64,000 bases of DNA from Pseudoalteromonas marina (GTDB lineage: Bacteria; Pseudomonadota; Gammaproteobacteria; Enterobacterales; Alteromonadaceae): assembly GCF_000238335.3 (NCBI RefSeq), contig NZ_AHCB03000005.1, positions 1,736,001-1,800,000 of the forward strand. Reading direction: 5' to 3'. This document shows positions 34,648-43,707 of this stretch, piece by piece. Under the pieces are notes generated by a model. It made no database searches. It worked only from the letters and a program-made list of their open reading frames with translations, and was not told where the DNA came from. Each line of letters begins with the position of its first letter. Position 1 is the stretch's first letter. The position numbers were made by a program, and so were the translations under genes.

Positions 34648-36637
34648 AAATGGACTTAGTTTAAAAACCCAAGTGTACGGGTTAATTATTTTAATTTCGG
34701 TTATTTCGTTTTTTGTACGTGTAGTTACCGACGTACAAACCACCCGCCACTATTTGCAAACCCAAATGGGCAGCCACGCGCAAGACACCGCAACCAGTTT
34801 GGGGCTTTCTATTTCGCCCTACCTTGACGACGAAAGTTTAATGATTGCCCAAACCATGGCCACGGCTATTTTTGATAGTGGCTATTATAGGCAAATTAAA
34901 TTTACCGACATGCAAAGTAATATGGTGTTTGAGCTTACTAACCCTAAACGGGTTGAGTCGGTACCTGGCTGGTTTATTAATGCGGTAGAGCTTAACGCGC
35001 CCACTATGAGCAGCGAGCTTAATAATGGCTGGGTTATGGCAGGTACGCTTGAAGTAACTAGCCATGCTGGGCAGTCGTACTTAACGCTTTGGGAGCACAC
35101 TAAACGTAGCTTTTACGGATCGTTTTTATTACTTGCGGGATCGCTTGCGGTTGCGTTTTTAATTTTAGGCACGGTGTTTAGGCCGCTAAAAGCCGTAGAA
35201 CATCAAGCACAATTGGTTACGCGTAAACGCTTTACCTTAAACGAGCAAATACCGGTTGCACGCGAGCTACGTACAGTAACTAAAGCCATAAACAATATGG
35301 TTATTAATTTACAAAGCACGTTTGACTCGTTAACAAAACAAACCCAAACCCTCACCGAAGAAGTATACATAGACCCACTTACTGGGCTTGGGAATCGTCG
35401 GTCGTTTGAAAACCATTTTAGCTCAGTGGTTGATACAATAACTGAAGACGCGCCAATAACCGCAATGATGATCACCCTGCCTTCGCTTACTAATATTAAC
35501 CAAACCGTTAGCTACCAAGACGGCGACGAACACGTTTACGATGTAAGCACTACTTTGCAATCTATACTAAGCGAGTTAACTAACACTAAACTTTTTAAGC
35601 TTAATGGCAGTACGTTTATAGCACTGGCCCCATTTGACGTACCATTTTTAAATAAAACCAAGCTAGACATTAACGATGCTTTTAGCCAAAAGAAAAACAG
35701 CTTACATGTAAACGGGTTTGCTAACTTGTCGCTTGTAAGTGTTGAAAAAGGCTCGAGCTTGGGGAGTGTGCTTTCGGCGCTTGATACCGGTTGTACCATT
35801 GGCGAAACCGCAGCTACTAATAAAGTAGATAAAGACACTCTATTTAGTGTTAAACAATGGCGTGCGCTAATTCAATCGATTATTGATTCGGGCGAGGTGA
35901 GTTTTTCGGTGCAGGCTGTTAAGCAAGCTAACTCAGAGCACCAGCAGTGCTATTTTGAGGTGTTTGCACACTTTATACATGAAGGTGAAAAAGTAAATAA
36001 CGGCCATTTATTTGCTATGGCCGAAAAACTTAATTTAACCGAAGAACTCGACAAAAAAATAATACGCAATTTTGTAAACGTTAAAGAGCAATACCCAAAA
36101 GATGTGTTTGCCCTTAATTTAAGTAAAGCCGCGTTATACTCTACCGATTTTATAGAGTGGCTTACGCTTTACGCGACTACTAAACCTATTTTAAAAACTA
36201 ACTTATTGTTTGAGCTACACGAAATAAGCTTACTTTATAATGTGCATGTAGCCAGTTTACATATAGATGCCATTAAAGATATTGGTATTAATGTGTGTGT
36301 AGAACATTTTGGTACCAGTTTAACGTCGTTTAGGTACTTACAAGGCCTAGATATTGAATTTGTAAAAATTGACGGCAGCTACATACAAGACTTACTAGAT
36401 AACACCCAAAGCCAATTTTTTATTCAAACGGTAAATAATATTTGCCACGGTTTTGGTATTAAAGTTTTAGCCTGCTTAATTGAAAAACCTGAGACTTTAA
36501 AGGCACTTGAAAAACTGGGCTGCGACGGAGTACAAGGCAATTTAATAATGCCGCCTTCGCAAATAGTAAAAACTAATAATAATGGCGTAAATAAAGAGTT
36601 TACTTTTTGCTCTAATACGCTAAAATTTTGTAATTAG
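34631..36637 (+). CDS. lapD: LapD-like c-di-GMP receptor with degenerate GGDEF and EAL domains
   Basis: 668 residues: a membrane helix (about 10-30), a periplasmic LapD/MoxY sensor domain, a second helix near 155-175, HAMP, then GGDEF and EAL domains. The GGDEF site reads NGSTF (in LFKLNGSTFIAL), and the EAL site is eroded: DDFGTG is replaced by EHFGTS and the EAL triplet by EVF. Both catalytic activities should be lost, as in LapD, which binds c-di-GMP through its EAL domain and sequesters LapG. I choose ATG 34631 because the protein then starts with the usual short basic segment before the helix; an ATG at 34586 would add 15 residues inside lapG. Confidence 0.88.
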   Translation: MYRLFKNGLSLKTQVYGLIILISVISFFVRVVTDVQTTRHYLQTQMGSHAQDTATSLGLSISPYLDDESLMIAQTMATAIFDSGYYRQIKFTDMQSNMVFELTNPKRVESVPGWFINAVELNAPTMSSELNNGWVMAGTLEVTSHAGQSYLTLWEHTKRSFYGSFLLLAGSLAVAFLILGTVFRPLKAVEHQAQLVTRKRFTLNEQIPVARELRTVTKAINNMVINLQSTFDSLTKQTQTLTEEVYIDPLTGLGNRRSFENHFSSVVDTITEDAPITAMMITLPSLTNINQTVSYQDGDEHVYDVSTTLQSILSELTNTKLFKLNGSTFIALAPFDVPFLNKTKLDINDAFSQKKNSLHVNGFANLSLVSVEKGSSLGSVLSALDTGCTIGETAATNKVDKDTLFSVKQWRALIQSIIDSGEVSFSVQAVKQANSEHQQCYFEVFAHFIHEGEKVNNGHLFAMAEKLNLTEELDKKIIRNFVNVKEQYPKDVFALNLSKAALYSTDFIEWLTLYATTKPILKTNLLFELHEISLLYNVHVASLHIDAIKDIGINVCVEHFGTSLTSFRYLQGLDIEFVKIDGSYIQDLLDNTQSQFFIQTVNNICHGFGIKVLACLIEKPETLKALEKLGCDGVQGNLIMPPSQIVKTNNNGVNKEFTFCSNTLKFCN

Positions 36638-36659
36638 ACACTCAACCATGGGACGAGAC

Positions 36660-37187
36660 ATGAAAAAACTAATTTTAGCTGGCTTAATTGCTGGTGCCAC
36701 TGCAGTGGTTACATTACCTGTATATGCACAAGCAGACAGCGCTGGCCTTGTTAGCGTATTAAACAATGCGACTGCAGATACTTCGCCAGAGCAACTTCAA
36801 GCAGACTTACTTGCTGCTATTGAAGCTGCTTGTAGTGATTGTTCTGCTGAAGACGTAGAAGCGTTAATTAACGATGCAGTTGCTGCTGTAGGCCCAGATA
36901 GCCCGTTAGTTGCTGATGTACTAGGCGCAATGAGTGCTGCTGGTATAGATAGCGATACGCTTACATTAGCTGCTGTAACTGCTGGTGTTGATGCAACTAC
37001 TGCCTCTGAGGCAACGGCTGCTGGTAATCCAAATGCACCAGGTCAAAACCCTGGTAATAACGCTGCGCCAAACAGTAACGCTAACCCAAATGCACGTTCA
37101 CGTGTGCCTGCATTTGTTAGCTTACCAACACCTCCGGGTGCTGGCGGTAATGGCGGCGACGACGGTATTTCTGAAGTTGATAACTAA
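36660..37187 (+). CDS. Secreted Ala/Asn/Gly-rich protein of unknown function
   Basis: 175 residues from ATG 36660 (an in-frame ATG at 36648 is less likely because the signal peptide begins MKKLILAGLIAG). Signal cleavage is likely after VYA (about residue 23). The mature protein is acidic and Ala-rich, with a Cys pair (CSDC) near residue 53, then a low-complexity Asn/Pro/Gly segment (about 125-145), and ends GGNGGDDGISEVDN. I do not recognise a family. It follows lapD by 22 bases and has a terminator right after it, so it ends the lapG-lapD unit. A matrix or cell-surface role is possible but unsupported. Confidence 0.7.
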   Translation: MKKLILAGLIAGATAVVTLPVYAQADSAGLVSVLNNATADTSPEQLQADLLAAIEAACSDCSAEDVEALINDAVAAVGPDSPLVADVLGAMSAAGIDSDTLTLAAVTAGVDATTASEATAAGNPNAPGQNPGNNAAPNSNANPNARSRVPAFVSLPTPPGAGGNGGDDGISEVDN

Positions 37188-37205
37188 AACCAACTTTTAA
37201 TTATA

Positions 37206-37233
37206 AAAACGCAGCCAATTGGCTGCGTTTTTT
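37206..37233 (+). terminator. Intrinsic terminator after the lapGD operon
   Basis: A perfect 10-base stem, ACGCAGCCAA paired with TTGGCTGCGT, carries a T run on the plus strand about 20 bases past the stop of the secreted protein gene. The ~200 bases that follow are AT-rich, with no structure I can name. Confidence 0.85.
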
Positions 37234-37433
37234 GTTATGTGTACTACACAAATATGCAATAATGCGAAATATACAAGTTTTGAGTTTTTAGAAAACAGAT
37301 ATCAGTGAAGTAAATATGTATTAAACATTAGTGGTTAGCTATAAGTTTTCAGAAGATAGTAAAAAACAGATAGTAGTAGTTAGAAATAAGTTTTTAGGTT
37401 AAGTATTAGTAACAAGCGTTTATAGGGAAATTA

Positions 37434-38744
37434 GTGAACCGTTTAATTTTTGTATTGTTATGTGGCATTTTATTTTTACTCCCGTTACCTTTAGGCAGTT
37501 ACCGACCTTGGGCCATACTTGCTATGGGCCTTTTAATAAGCGCTACGTTTATAACGCACTTAATTTACGGTGCTATAAATAATAACCAATCTTTGTACCC
37601 TCCTTTGTATTCGTGGCCTGTGTTTGCGGCGCTTGGTGTTGTTATTGCGGTGTGCGCCGTGCAAATGTTTACGGTAAGCGTTGATCCTTTTCAAACCAAA
37701 CAAATGTTATTAAAAACCAGCTTTATGATTTTATTTTGCTGGCTTATTTTTATTTACTTTAACAGTGCTGCGCGCATTAAAAAGCTAATTTATGCGGTTA
37801 TATGTGCTGGGGTTTTTCAGGCACTGTATGCTAGTTACTTAAATTTATCGCCCGATGTAGTTAGCCCTATTTTTGGGTATAAACATACCGACCGGGCCAT
37901 TGGTACATTTACGTATTCTAACTTTTTAGCTAACTATTTAGCGCTGTGTTTATGTTTGGGTATAGGCGTATTGGTAAGCGAGTTAAAGCGCAATAACGGT
38001 AAAGGTAAAAACACATTAAAACAAACTCTTAGAGCTTGGGCCGAAATACTTTTAAGCTCTAAAATAGTGTTGCGTATTTCGTTAATAATTATAATTGTGG
38101 CGCTTATTTTAACCCGTAGCCGCATGGGTAACTCGGCCTTTTTTATTGCGTTAATGGTGGTAAGCTTTTTGGCGCTGTTTGTTTATAACAATAAACCTAA
38201 GGCGTTTAAGTTATTAATAGTGAGCTTTTTTATTATTGATTTAATAATTATTGGCGCTATTTTTGATGTTGAAAAAGTAAAGCAGCGTATTAGTGAAACA
38301 AGCATTGCGTCTGAAACCCGCGACGAGGTGGTACGCGACTCTATACCGCTTATTTTAGATAAGCCTTTATTGGGCTCGGGCGGCGGTACGTTTTATACCG
38401 CATTCCCTGCGTATCAGTCGGAGCCGTATTCGGGCTATTACGATAACGCCCATAACGATTATATTCAATTTGCCGTAGAGCTGGGTATACCTGCTACAGC
38501 TGCGCTTGGTTTGTTGGTTTTGTATTGTTTATGGTTGTGTGTTGCAACTATGCGCAAGCGCAAAACGGCGTTGTTTCAGGGTGTGGCTTTTGGATGTGCT
38601 ATTGCGATTATTGATATGTTATTGCATTCATCGGTAGATTATTCGCTCCAAGCTGGTGCAAACTCTATGCTGTTTATGGTTATTTTATGTTTGGCGATTT
38701 TGAGTAATAAAATAGTTGTTAAACGTGTACGCAGTTTTAAATAG
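37434..38744 (+). CDS. O-antigen ligase / Wzy_C-family membrane protein
   Basis: 436 residues with about 11-12 membrane helices and a large periplasmic loop (about 270-350) containing the Wzy_C-type stretch LLGSGGGTFYTAFPAYQSE and AHNDYIQ, typical of O-antigen ligases and related polymerases. The start is GTG at 37434 with AGGGAA just upstream. It is separate from the main locus and on the opposite strand, after its own ~240-base upstream region. It could be the true polymerase, a ligase that anchors the polymer, or serve another glycan; sequence alone does not decide. Confidence 0.83.
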   Translation: MNRLIFVLLCGILFLLPLPLGSYRPWAILAMGLLISATFITHLIYGAINNNQSLYPPLYSWPVFAALGVVIAVCAVQMFTVSVDPFQTKQMLLKTSFMILFCWLIFIYFNSAARIKKLIYAVICAGVFQALYASYLNLSPDVVSPIFGYKHTDRAIGTFTYSNFLANYLALCLCLGIGVLVSELKRNNGKGKNTLKQTLRAWAEILLSSKIVLRISLIIIIVALILTRSRMGNSAFFIALMVVSFLALFVYNNKPKAFKLLIVSFFIIDLIIIGAIFDVEKVKQRISETSIASETRDEVVRDSIPLILDKPLLGSGGGTFYTAFPAYQSEPYSGYYDNAHNDYIQFAVELGIPATAALGLLVLYCLWLCVATMRKRKTALFQGVAFGCAIAIIDMLLHSSVDYSLQAGANSMLFMVILCLAILSNKIVVKRVRSFK

Positions 38745-38843
38745 ATATTTTCCAGTTTTCAGTTTTTAAAAATATTTTATTCAGGTAAGTAGTCATATCT
38801 CTAAATAATTAAACCAACACGGTATATTGCTAAGTGATTATGT

Positions 38844-38939
38844 CACCACCGAGAAGTAAAGGAGAAACCAAGGAGAAGTAACTAACCATTACTTATGTTT
38901 TCTCTGTGTAGCGCCAGCGGCTCGGTGTTCTCGGTAGTG
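38844..38939. repeat. Inverted-repeat element, family A (copy 5)
   Basis: Arms are CACCACCGAGAA and TTCTCGGTAGTG; the interior is like the copies between sbcB and the vpsP-like gene. It lies in the ~410-base gap between convergent genes, together with the family B element at 38977-39034. I see nothing else in this gap. Confidence 0.75.
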
Positions 38940-38976
38940 ATATTTATAAGCAATAAGAAGCTGCGCTTCTAACGTG

Positions 38977-39034
38977 AGCAAGCTCTACGTCTACAAGTAA
39001 ATGCCAAACCTTACCAGTAGACGCGCAGCTTGCT
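38977..39034. repeat. Inverted-repeat element, family B (copy 2)
   Basis: Arms AGCAAGCTCTACGTCTAC (38977-38994) and GTAGACGCGCAGCTTGCT (39017-39034) are complementary at most positions. It matches the element at 4496-4559. Confidence 0.7.
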
Positions 39035-39156
39035 GGCGTTTAAAAGCAACGCTTTTACATATCTATAAATAACGCGCCAGCAAGGAAGACGCCTACAAGA
39101 AAATACCAACCCCTCCCTTTTAGAAGGGCTTCATTCTATTAAGGCAATGCCGGGCT

Positions 39157-41016
39157 TTATTTGTGTTCTAGGTCGAATTCGGTGGTGTGGCCGTCGCCGT
39201 GGATGAGTTGATAGCGGGATAAGTCGCCGTTATCTAACGTTATTAGGCTTATTGCGGAGTCGCTTACTAAATACTTTTGGCCTTCGCCTAGGGTTTGGTG
39301 TTTGTCTACTTCCATGTGCCAGCGTTTGGTGAAAAAGTTAAGCGGGCTTTTGGGGCCGTATAAAATAGAGTCTAGTTTGTCTAGTACGTTTATTAACTTA
39401 CGCGGGAATTCGTTTTTTATCCCGCTTGCGGTGAGCTGCCATATTCGGTTTGGGTGATCGCCAAAACGCTTTTGCACCGAAAAACAAAACGAGTAATGTA
39501 CATCGCCTGATAAAATAAGGGTTTCGTTTGGGGTGTCGGTGCGTCTAAAGGTGTCGAGTAGTTTTTTAGCCGAGCCTTCGTGGGCCATCCAGTTTTCTAC
39601 ATCCACCATCAGTGGCTGGCCGCATATATTAAAAGCCGCTTGAATGGCTTCTATTGATTTAACACCAAATACTGGCGCGGGCGATACTATAATTACTTTA
39701 TCGTGACTGAGTAGGCTTTCTTCAAGCTCTGTAAGGCGTTCCCAATCGAGCAGGCCTGATGGCTCGTTAAAATTGCTTTCGTTACGCCAGCGGTGTGTGC
39801 GGGTGTCGAGCACCACGACTTTAGGTGTTGTAGTTAACTCGTAATGCCAATGGTTAAATTCGTTCAGGGGTTTATCAAACGCTTTAAATTGCCATTGGTT
39901 ATTAGCGCTTAAGCTTTGTTTAAATGGCGGTATTAGCGCGCTTGTTTTTGTTAGCGCGTCGTTACCCATACCTTGAAACAGCCAGTAACTTATAAGCCCA
40001 TTATTAATTATACGTTTACTGCTTGGGTTTTGGTTTATGGCTTGCTCCCACCCTGCGGTGAGGTTCCAATCGTCGGTTACGTCGTGATCGTCAAACATCA
40101 TTAACGTAGACACATTAGCAAATAATTTTTCTACTTCATTCAGCCCTTTAGCATAGCCAAGCAACGCCGATTTTTCGGCATTAAAAATACGTTGATGCTC
40201 GAGGTTTTGCCCGGTGTATTGTGCGTTTTTTAAATCAACACATTGCCATGCAGCGGCGCTTAAATTAAGTAAATAAAGCGCTATAAATTCTTCAAAGTGA
40301 ATAAGGTGGTTAAATGCTTTTACGCTTGAAAAATGCGGCTCGTCTTTTTTAAGCCAATAACCCACACCCAGTTTTGAGCGCTTTTGCCACGGGGTTTTGG
40401 GTAAAAAATGGTGCCTGTTGTATAGCTGTTCATCAATTTTGTTAGGCAGAGGCAACGCCATGGGTTGTTCTTTATAAATACCTAGCTTTTCAATAAGCTG
40501 ATGAATCACCAATAACATAGGCCCTGCTACATCGTCGGCGTAAACCTGGTCGCCGCTTAACAGCAATAATTGTGCGCCAGGTGTATTTTGGCTGCGTTGA
40601 GTGTTTTGCCATTGGCTTGATGTTACTAGGCTGTCTTTTGCGGGGTGATGCGCGTTTCGGCACGAGCCATGCAATATGCTATTTAGTTTATTAGGTATAA
40701 CAAATGCTGGAGTTGCTTGGTTGCTGTAAGCCCAAGCTGATAGGTCAACCTCATTGCCATTTATTATTAATTGATACGCTAGTAAGGTGTCGAGCGCAAA
40801 AAGTGTACTTGCCGGTTTTACAACTACAAAGTGTAAATAAAGGCGTTCGCCTAGTGTAATGGTTTGTTGCTCGCTGACACTTTGCGTATTGAGTATATTA
40901 ATTTGGCACTGTGCGGGGATTGACGTTGCAAATACTATGCATACGCCTGTTTGCTCAGCGCGGCGCACCATTGGCCCCATAAGTAACATAGGAAGTTGCG
41001 CCGCGTGAGTCGTCAT
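39157..41016 (-). CDS. PhoD-like metallophosphatase (alkaline phosphatase D family)
   Basis: 619 residues. Metal-site motifs of the PhoD/calcineurin-like fold are present: LLSGDQVYADD, MMFDDHDVTDDWN and LILSGDVHYSF. There is no twin-arginine signal of the classical secreted PhoD, and the N-terminus is not a convincing signal peptide, so a cytoplasmic or intracellular phosphoesterase is likely. Its substrate is unknown. It is the last gene of the pabC-to-tatD series, four bases after tatD. Confidence 0.8.
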   Translation of the reverse strand: MTTHAAQLPMLLMGPMVRRAEQTGVCIVFATSIPAQCQINILNTQSVSEQQTITLGERLYLHFVVVKPASTLFALDTLLAYQLIINGNEVDLSAWAYSNQATPAFVIPNKLNSILHGSCRNAHHPAKDSLVTSSQWQNTQRSQNTPGAQLLLLSGDQVYADDVAGPMLLVIHQLIEKLGIYKEQPMALPLPNKIDEQLYNRHHFLPKTPWQKRSKLGVGYWLKKDEPHFSSVKAFNHLIHFEEFIALYLLNLSAAAWQCVDLKNAQYTGQNLEHQRIFNAEKSALLGYAKGLNEVEKLFANVSTLMMFDDHDVTDDWNLTAGWEQAINQNPSSKRIINNGLISYWLFQGMGNDALTKTSALIPPFKQSLSANNQWQFKAFDKPLNEFNHWHYELTTTPKVVVLDTRTHRWRNESNFNEPSGLLDWERLTELEESLLSHDKVIIVSPAPVFGVKSIEAIQAAFNICGQPLMVDVENWMAHEGSAKKLLDTFRRTDTPNETLILSGDVHYSFCFSVQKRFGDHPNRIWQLTASGIKNEFPRKLINVLDKLDSILYGPKSPLNFFTKRWHMEVDKHQTLGEGQKYLVSDSAISLITLDNGDLSRYQLIHGDGHTTEFDLEHK

Positions 41017-41020
41017 ATTA

Positions 41021-41800
41021 TTAGCCTTTAGCTGCTAATTTAAATAGCGAGTAAAAGTTATCGGTGGTGGCTTTAGCTAGCTCGTTAAAGCTAATACCTT
41101 TTAACTCACTAATGTAATACGCAACATCTTGCACGTAAGCTGGCTGATTAGTTTGCCCTCGGTGCGGTACGGGTGCTAAATACGGCGAATCGGTTTCTAT
41201 TAGTAGTCGGTCGAGTGGGATTTGCTTTACTACGTCTTTAAGCTCTACTGCATTTTTAAACGTTACAATGCCAGAAATAGAAATATAAAAGCCCATATCT
41301 ATGGCTTTTTTAGCCATGTCCCAGTCTTCTGTAAAACAATGCAGTACGCCGCCACAGTTTTCGGCGTTGTGCTCGCGCATTAGATTAATGGTGTCTGCAC
41401 GGGCGTCGCGTGTATGGATAATTAGCGGCTTATGTAGTTCGTTTGCCACATCAATATGGCCTACAAAACTTGCTTGCTGTACGGCATGCGTGTCTTTTGC
41501 GTAGTAGTAATCTAGGCCTGTTTCGCCTATGGCAACTACTTTATTGTGTGACGCTAAATCAATTAATTGCTGCTTGTTAAGCGCGTCTTTTTGATCGAGC
41601 GGATGCACGCCACACGAGGCCGATACATCGTCGTAGTGCTTAATTTTATCAAGCATACTTGGGAATTGGTCAAGCGTAACGCTTACACATAAAAAGTGTT
41701 CAACCTGTTTGGCGCGTGCTTGGTCTAGCACTTGGTCTAGGTTTAAATCGAGTTTATCAAAATCAAGACGGTCTAAATGGCAATGCGAATCTACAATCAA
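41021..41800 (-). CDS. tatD: TatD-family metal-dependent deoxyribonuclease
   Basis: 259 residues with a TIM-barrel metal site: DSHCHLDRL (H6, H8), GETGLDYYYAK (E), HTRDA, HCFTEDW, and ETDSPYLAP. It most resembles the YcfH-type TatD proteins encoded next to holB in gammaproteobacteria. TatD proteins act as 3'-5' DNA exonucleases, linked to repair of oxidative damage. The surrounding order tmk-holB-pilZ-tatD matches that of Pseudomonas and relatives. Confidence 0.9.
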   Translation of the reverse strand: MIVDSHCHLDRLDFDKLDLNLDQVLDQARAKQVEHFLCVSVTLDQFPSMLDKIKHYDDVSASCGVHPLDQKDALNKQQLIDLASHNKVVAIGETGLDYYYAKDTHAVQQASFVGHIDVANELHKPLIIHTRDARADTINLMREHNAENCGGVLHCFTEDWDMAKKAIDMGFYISISGIVTFKNAVELKDVVKQIPLDRLLIETDSPYLAPVPHRGQTNQPAYVQDVAYYISELKGISFNELAKATTDNFYSLFKLAAKG

Positions 41801-41819
41801 AATTGGGCCTGTTTTTTTA

Positions 41820-42146
41820 CTACATGGTGTAAGTTGGATTACCGGAGTTTAACATAGTCCCCAGTAGTTTTTCGATCTTGGCGTTTAGGTTTGTTTTGTC
41901 GTCTAAAAAGCTAATACCAATCCCTGGCGGGTTTGAGCTTTGTGCGCCTTGTGGGGTGATCCACGCAACCTTGCCAGTGACTATGTCGTCTTCTAGTGCG
42001 TCGGGAAGGGTTACACGTAACGCCAGCGAGTGCCCTACTTCGTAACGCATGTTAGTACGCACAAATAAGCCGCCTTTTTTTAAGTAAGGCATGTAACAGC
42101 GATATAATTCGTCTAGGTCGTCTATATCTACTAATAGCTCTTGCAT
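41820..42146 (-). CDS. pilZ: Type IV pilus assembly protein PilZ
   Basis: A 108-residue single PilZ domain. It lacks the N-terminal RxxxR motif needed for c-di-GMP binding, as in the founding PilZ protein of Pseudomonas, which works by protein contacts (with PilB and FimX) in pilus extension. The genomic place between holB and tatD is the conserved one for true pilZ. The C-terminal half retains GIGISFLDDK. It is 11 bases after holB. Confidence 0.88.
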   Translation of the reverse strand: MQELLVDIDDLDELYRCYMPYLKKGGLFVRTNMRYEVGHSLALRVTLPDALEDDIVTGKVAWITPQGAQSSNPPGIGISFLDDKTNLNAKIEKLLGTMLNSGNPTYTM

Positions 42147-42157
42147 GGTTAATCCTT

Positions 42158-43072
42158 TTATTTATTACGTAAAATGTACGCTAATCGCGATACGGCGAGC
42201 GGTAAATTAAGGCCGAGAATTTTTGTGTTATTTTGCAAAAATTCGCTAAGTGCTTGCTGCGCTTGTTGATACGCTTCAAAGCTCATACCTTGTAATAATT
42301 GCTGTTTTAATTGCTCGCTTAAAAATAAGGTAAATATACGAACCAGCTCCGGTTGTTTATTTATTATATCGACTAACGCTTTGAAATTATGGCTTTGTTT
42401 AAACTCAGTTGCAAACTTATAAAGGGTATCTATATTTTGTAACTGGTTTTGCTCTTGCCACTGTTTTACTTGTAATGGCTGGCTATAAAAAAGCGGTAGC
42501 CAAGGGTAATTTTGTATTTGTAACGACTCAAGCCATTGCTGCGCTAGTTGTGTACTTGTTACTTTTACGTCGGTTTTAGCGCATCGGCTTAAAATAGTGG
42601 CTGGCAATTGTGCAGGTTGGCTTGTGGTTAATATTAAAAACCGGCTATTGCTTGGTTCTTCAAGCGTTTTTAACAAGGCGTTAGCCGCTGCCATGGTCAT
42701 TTTTTCGCAGTTTTCTATTACCACTACTTTGTTGCCATTTTGCGCCGCTGAGTGGTTCATAAAATCGCTAATGGCGCGTATGTCGTCTACGCCAATGCTT
42801 TGGCCGTCTACCTGGGTTATGCGCTTGTCGGGGTGTGTACCCGCAAGGTTAAGCGAGCAACTTTTACATTGCTCACATGGCGCTAAAATACTGTTTGGTG
42901 CGGCTGTTTGCTGGGTGATATTTTGGCATAACAAGGCATTGGCTAGTTCGTCACTTAAGGCAAACTTACCTACACCCACAGGCCCGCAAAACAATTGGGC
43001 ATGATGAAAACGCTGACCACGAAAGCTTTGTGCTAAGTGTTGCTGTGTTTCATATAGCCAAGGTAGAGACAT
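42158..43072 (-). CDS. holB: DNA polymerase III subunit delta'
   Basis: 304 residues of the clamp-loader AAA+ fold, with the imperfect P-loop GPVGVGKFAL typical of the non-hydrolysing delta', a zinc-binding Cys cluster (CEQCKSCSLN) and the family stretch LLKTLEEPS. It is part of the clamp-loading complex at the replication fork. It follows tmk directly, as in most proteobacteria. Confidence 0.93.
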   Translation of the reverse strand: MSLPWLYETQQHLAQSFRGQRFHHAQLFCGPVGVGKFALSDELANALLCQNITQQTAAPNSILAPCEQCKSCSLNLAGTHPDKRITQVDGQSIGVDDIRAISDFMNHSAAQNGNKVVVIENCEKMTMAAANALLKTLEEPSNSRFLILTTSQPAQLPATILSRCAKTDVKVTSTQLAQQWLESLQIQNYPWLPLFYSQPLQVKQWQEQNQLQNIDTLYKFATEFKQSHNFKALVDIINKQPELVRIFTLFLSEQLKQQLLQGMSFEAYQQAQQALSEFLQNNTKILGLNLPLAVSRLAYILRNK

Positions 43073-43073
43073 G

Positions 43074-43706
43074 TTATTTTAGCTCTTCAAAAAAAGTACG
43101 TAATACGTTTGTGATATCGCGATGTACCTTATCAATTTCTTGATTGGCATCTACGGTTTTAATTGAGTTGTCGTCGCTTGCAAGCTCTAGGTAGCGCATG
43201 CGTGTACGCTGAAAAAACTCAATGGCTTCTTGCTCTATTCGATCAAGTTCACCTCGCCCTTTAGCACGTTCAAGACCAATTACTGGGTCTATGTCGAGGT
43301 AAATGGTTAAGTCGGGCTTTAGGCCTTTTAATACCATAGACGATAACGACGCTAGTGTATTTGAGCTAATGCCACGCCCGCCGCCTTGATACGCCTGCGA
43401 CGATAAGTCGTGACGGTCAGCTAATATCCATTTACCTTGCTCAAGCGCAGGGTTTATTACGTTATGCATTAGCTGCGAACGTGCGGCGTACATAATAAGC
43501 AGCTCGGTTTCGAAGGCTATTTCTTCTTCGTGTTCGGCTTTTACCAAGGTGCGTAACGATTCGGCCAATGGCGTGCCGCCAGGTTCGCGTACGTTAATGT
43601 AATCTATTTGTTTTTTGTTTAAAAAGTCTTGGCAAAGTGAAATAGCGGTTGATTTACCCGCGCCTTCTAAGCCTTCTACTACTATAAATTTTGGTTTCAT
43701 AAACAC
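43074..43706 (-). CDS. tmk: Thymidylate kinase
   Basis: 210 residues: P-loop EGLEGAGKST, DR(H/Y)-type motif ADRHDLSSQAYQGGGRG, and YLDIDPVIGLERAKGR with the lid region. It phosphorylates dTMP to dTDP in the cytoplasm. It sits one base from mltG and one base from holB, in a compact operon. Confidence 0.95.
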   Translation of the reverse strand: MFMKPKFIVVEGLEGAGKSTAISLCQDFLNKKQIDYINVREPGGTPLAESLRTLVKAEHEEEIAFETELLIMYAARSQLMHNVINPALEQGKWILADRHDLSSQAYQGGGRGISSNTLASLSSMVLKGLKPDLTIYLDIDPVIGLERAKGRGELDRIEQEAIEFFQRTRMRYLELASDDNSIKTVDANQEIDKVHRDITNVLRTFFEELK

Positions 43707-43707
43707 G

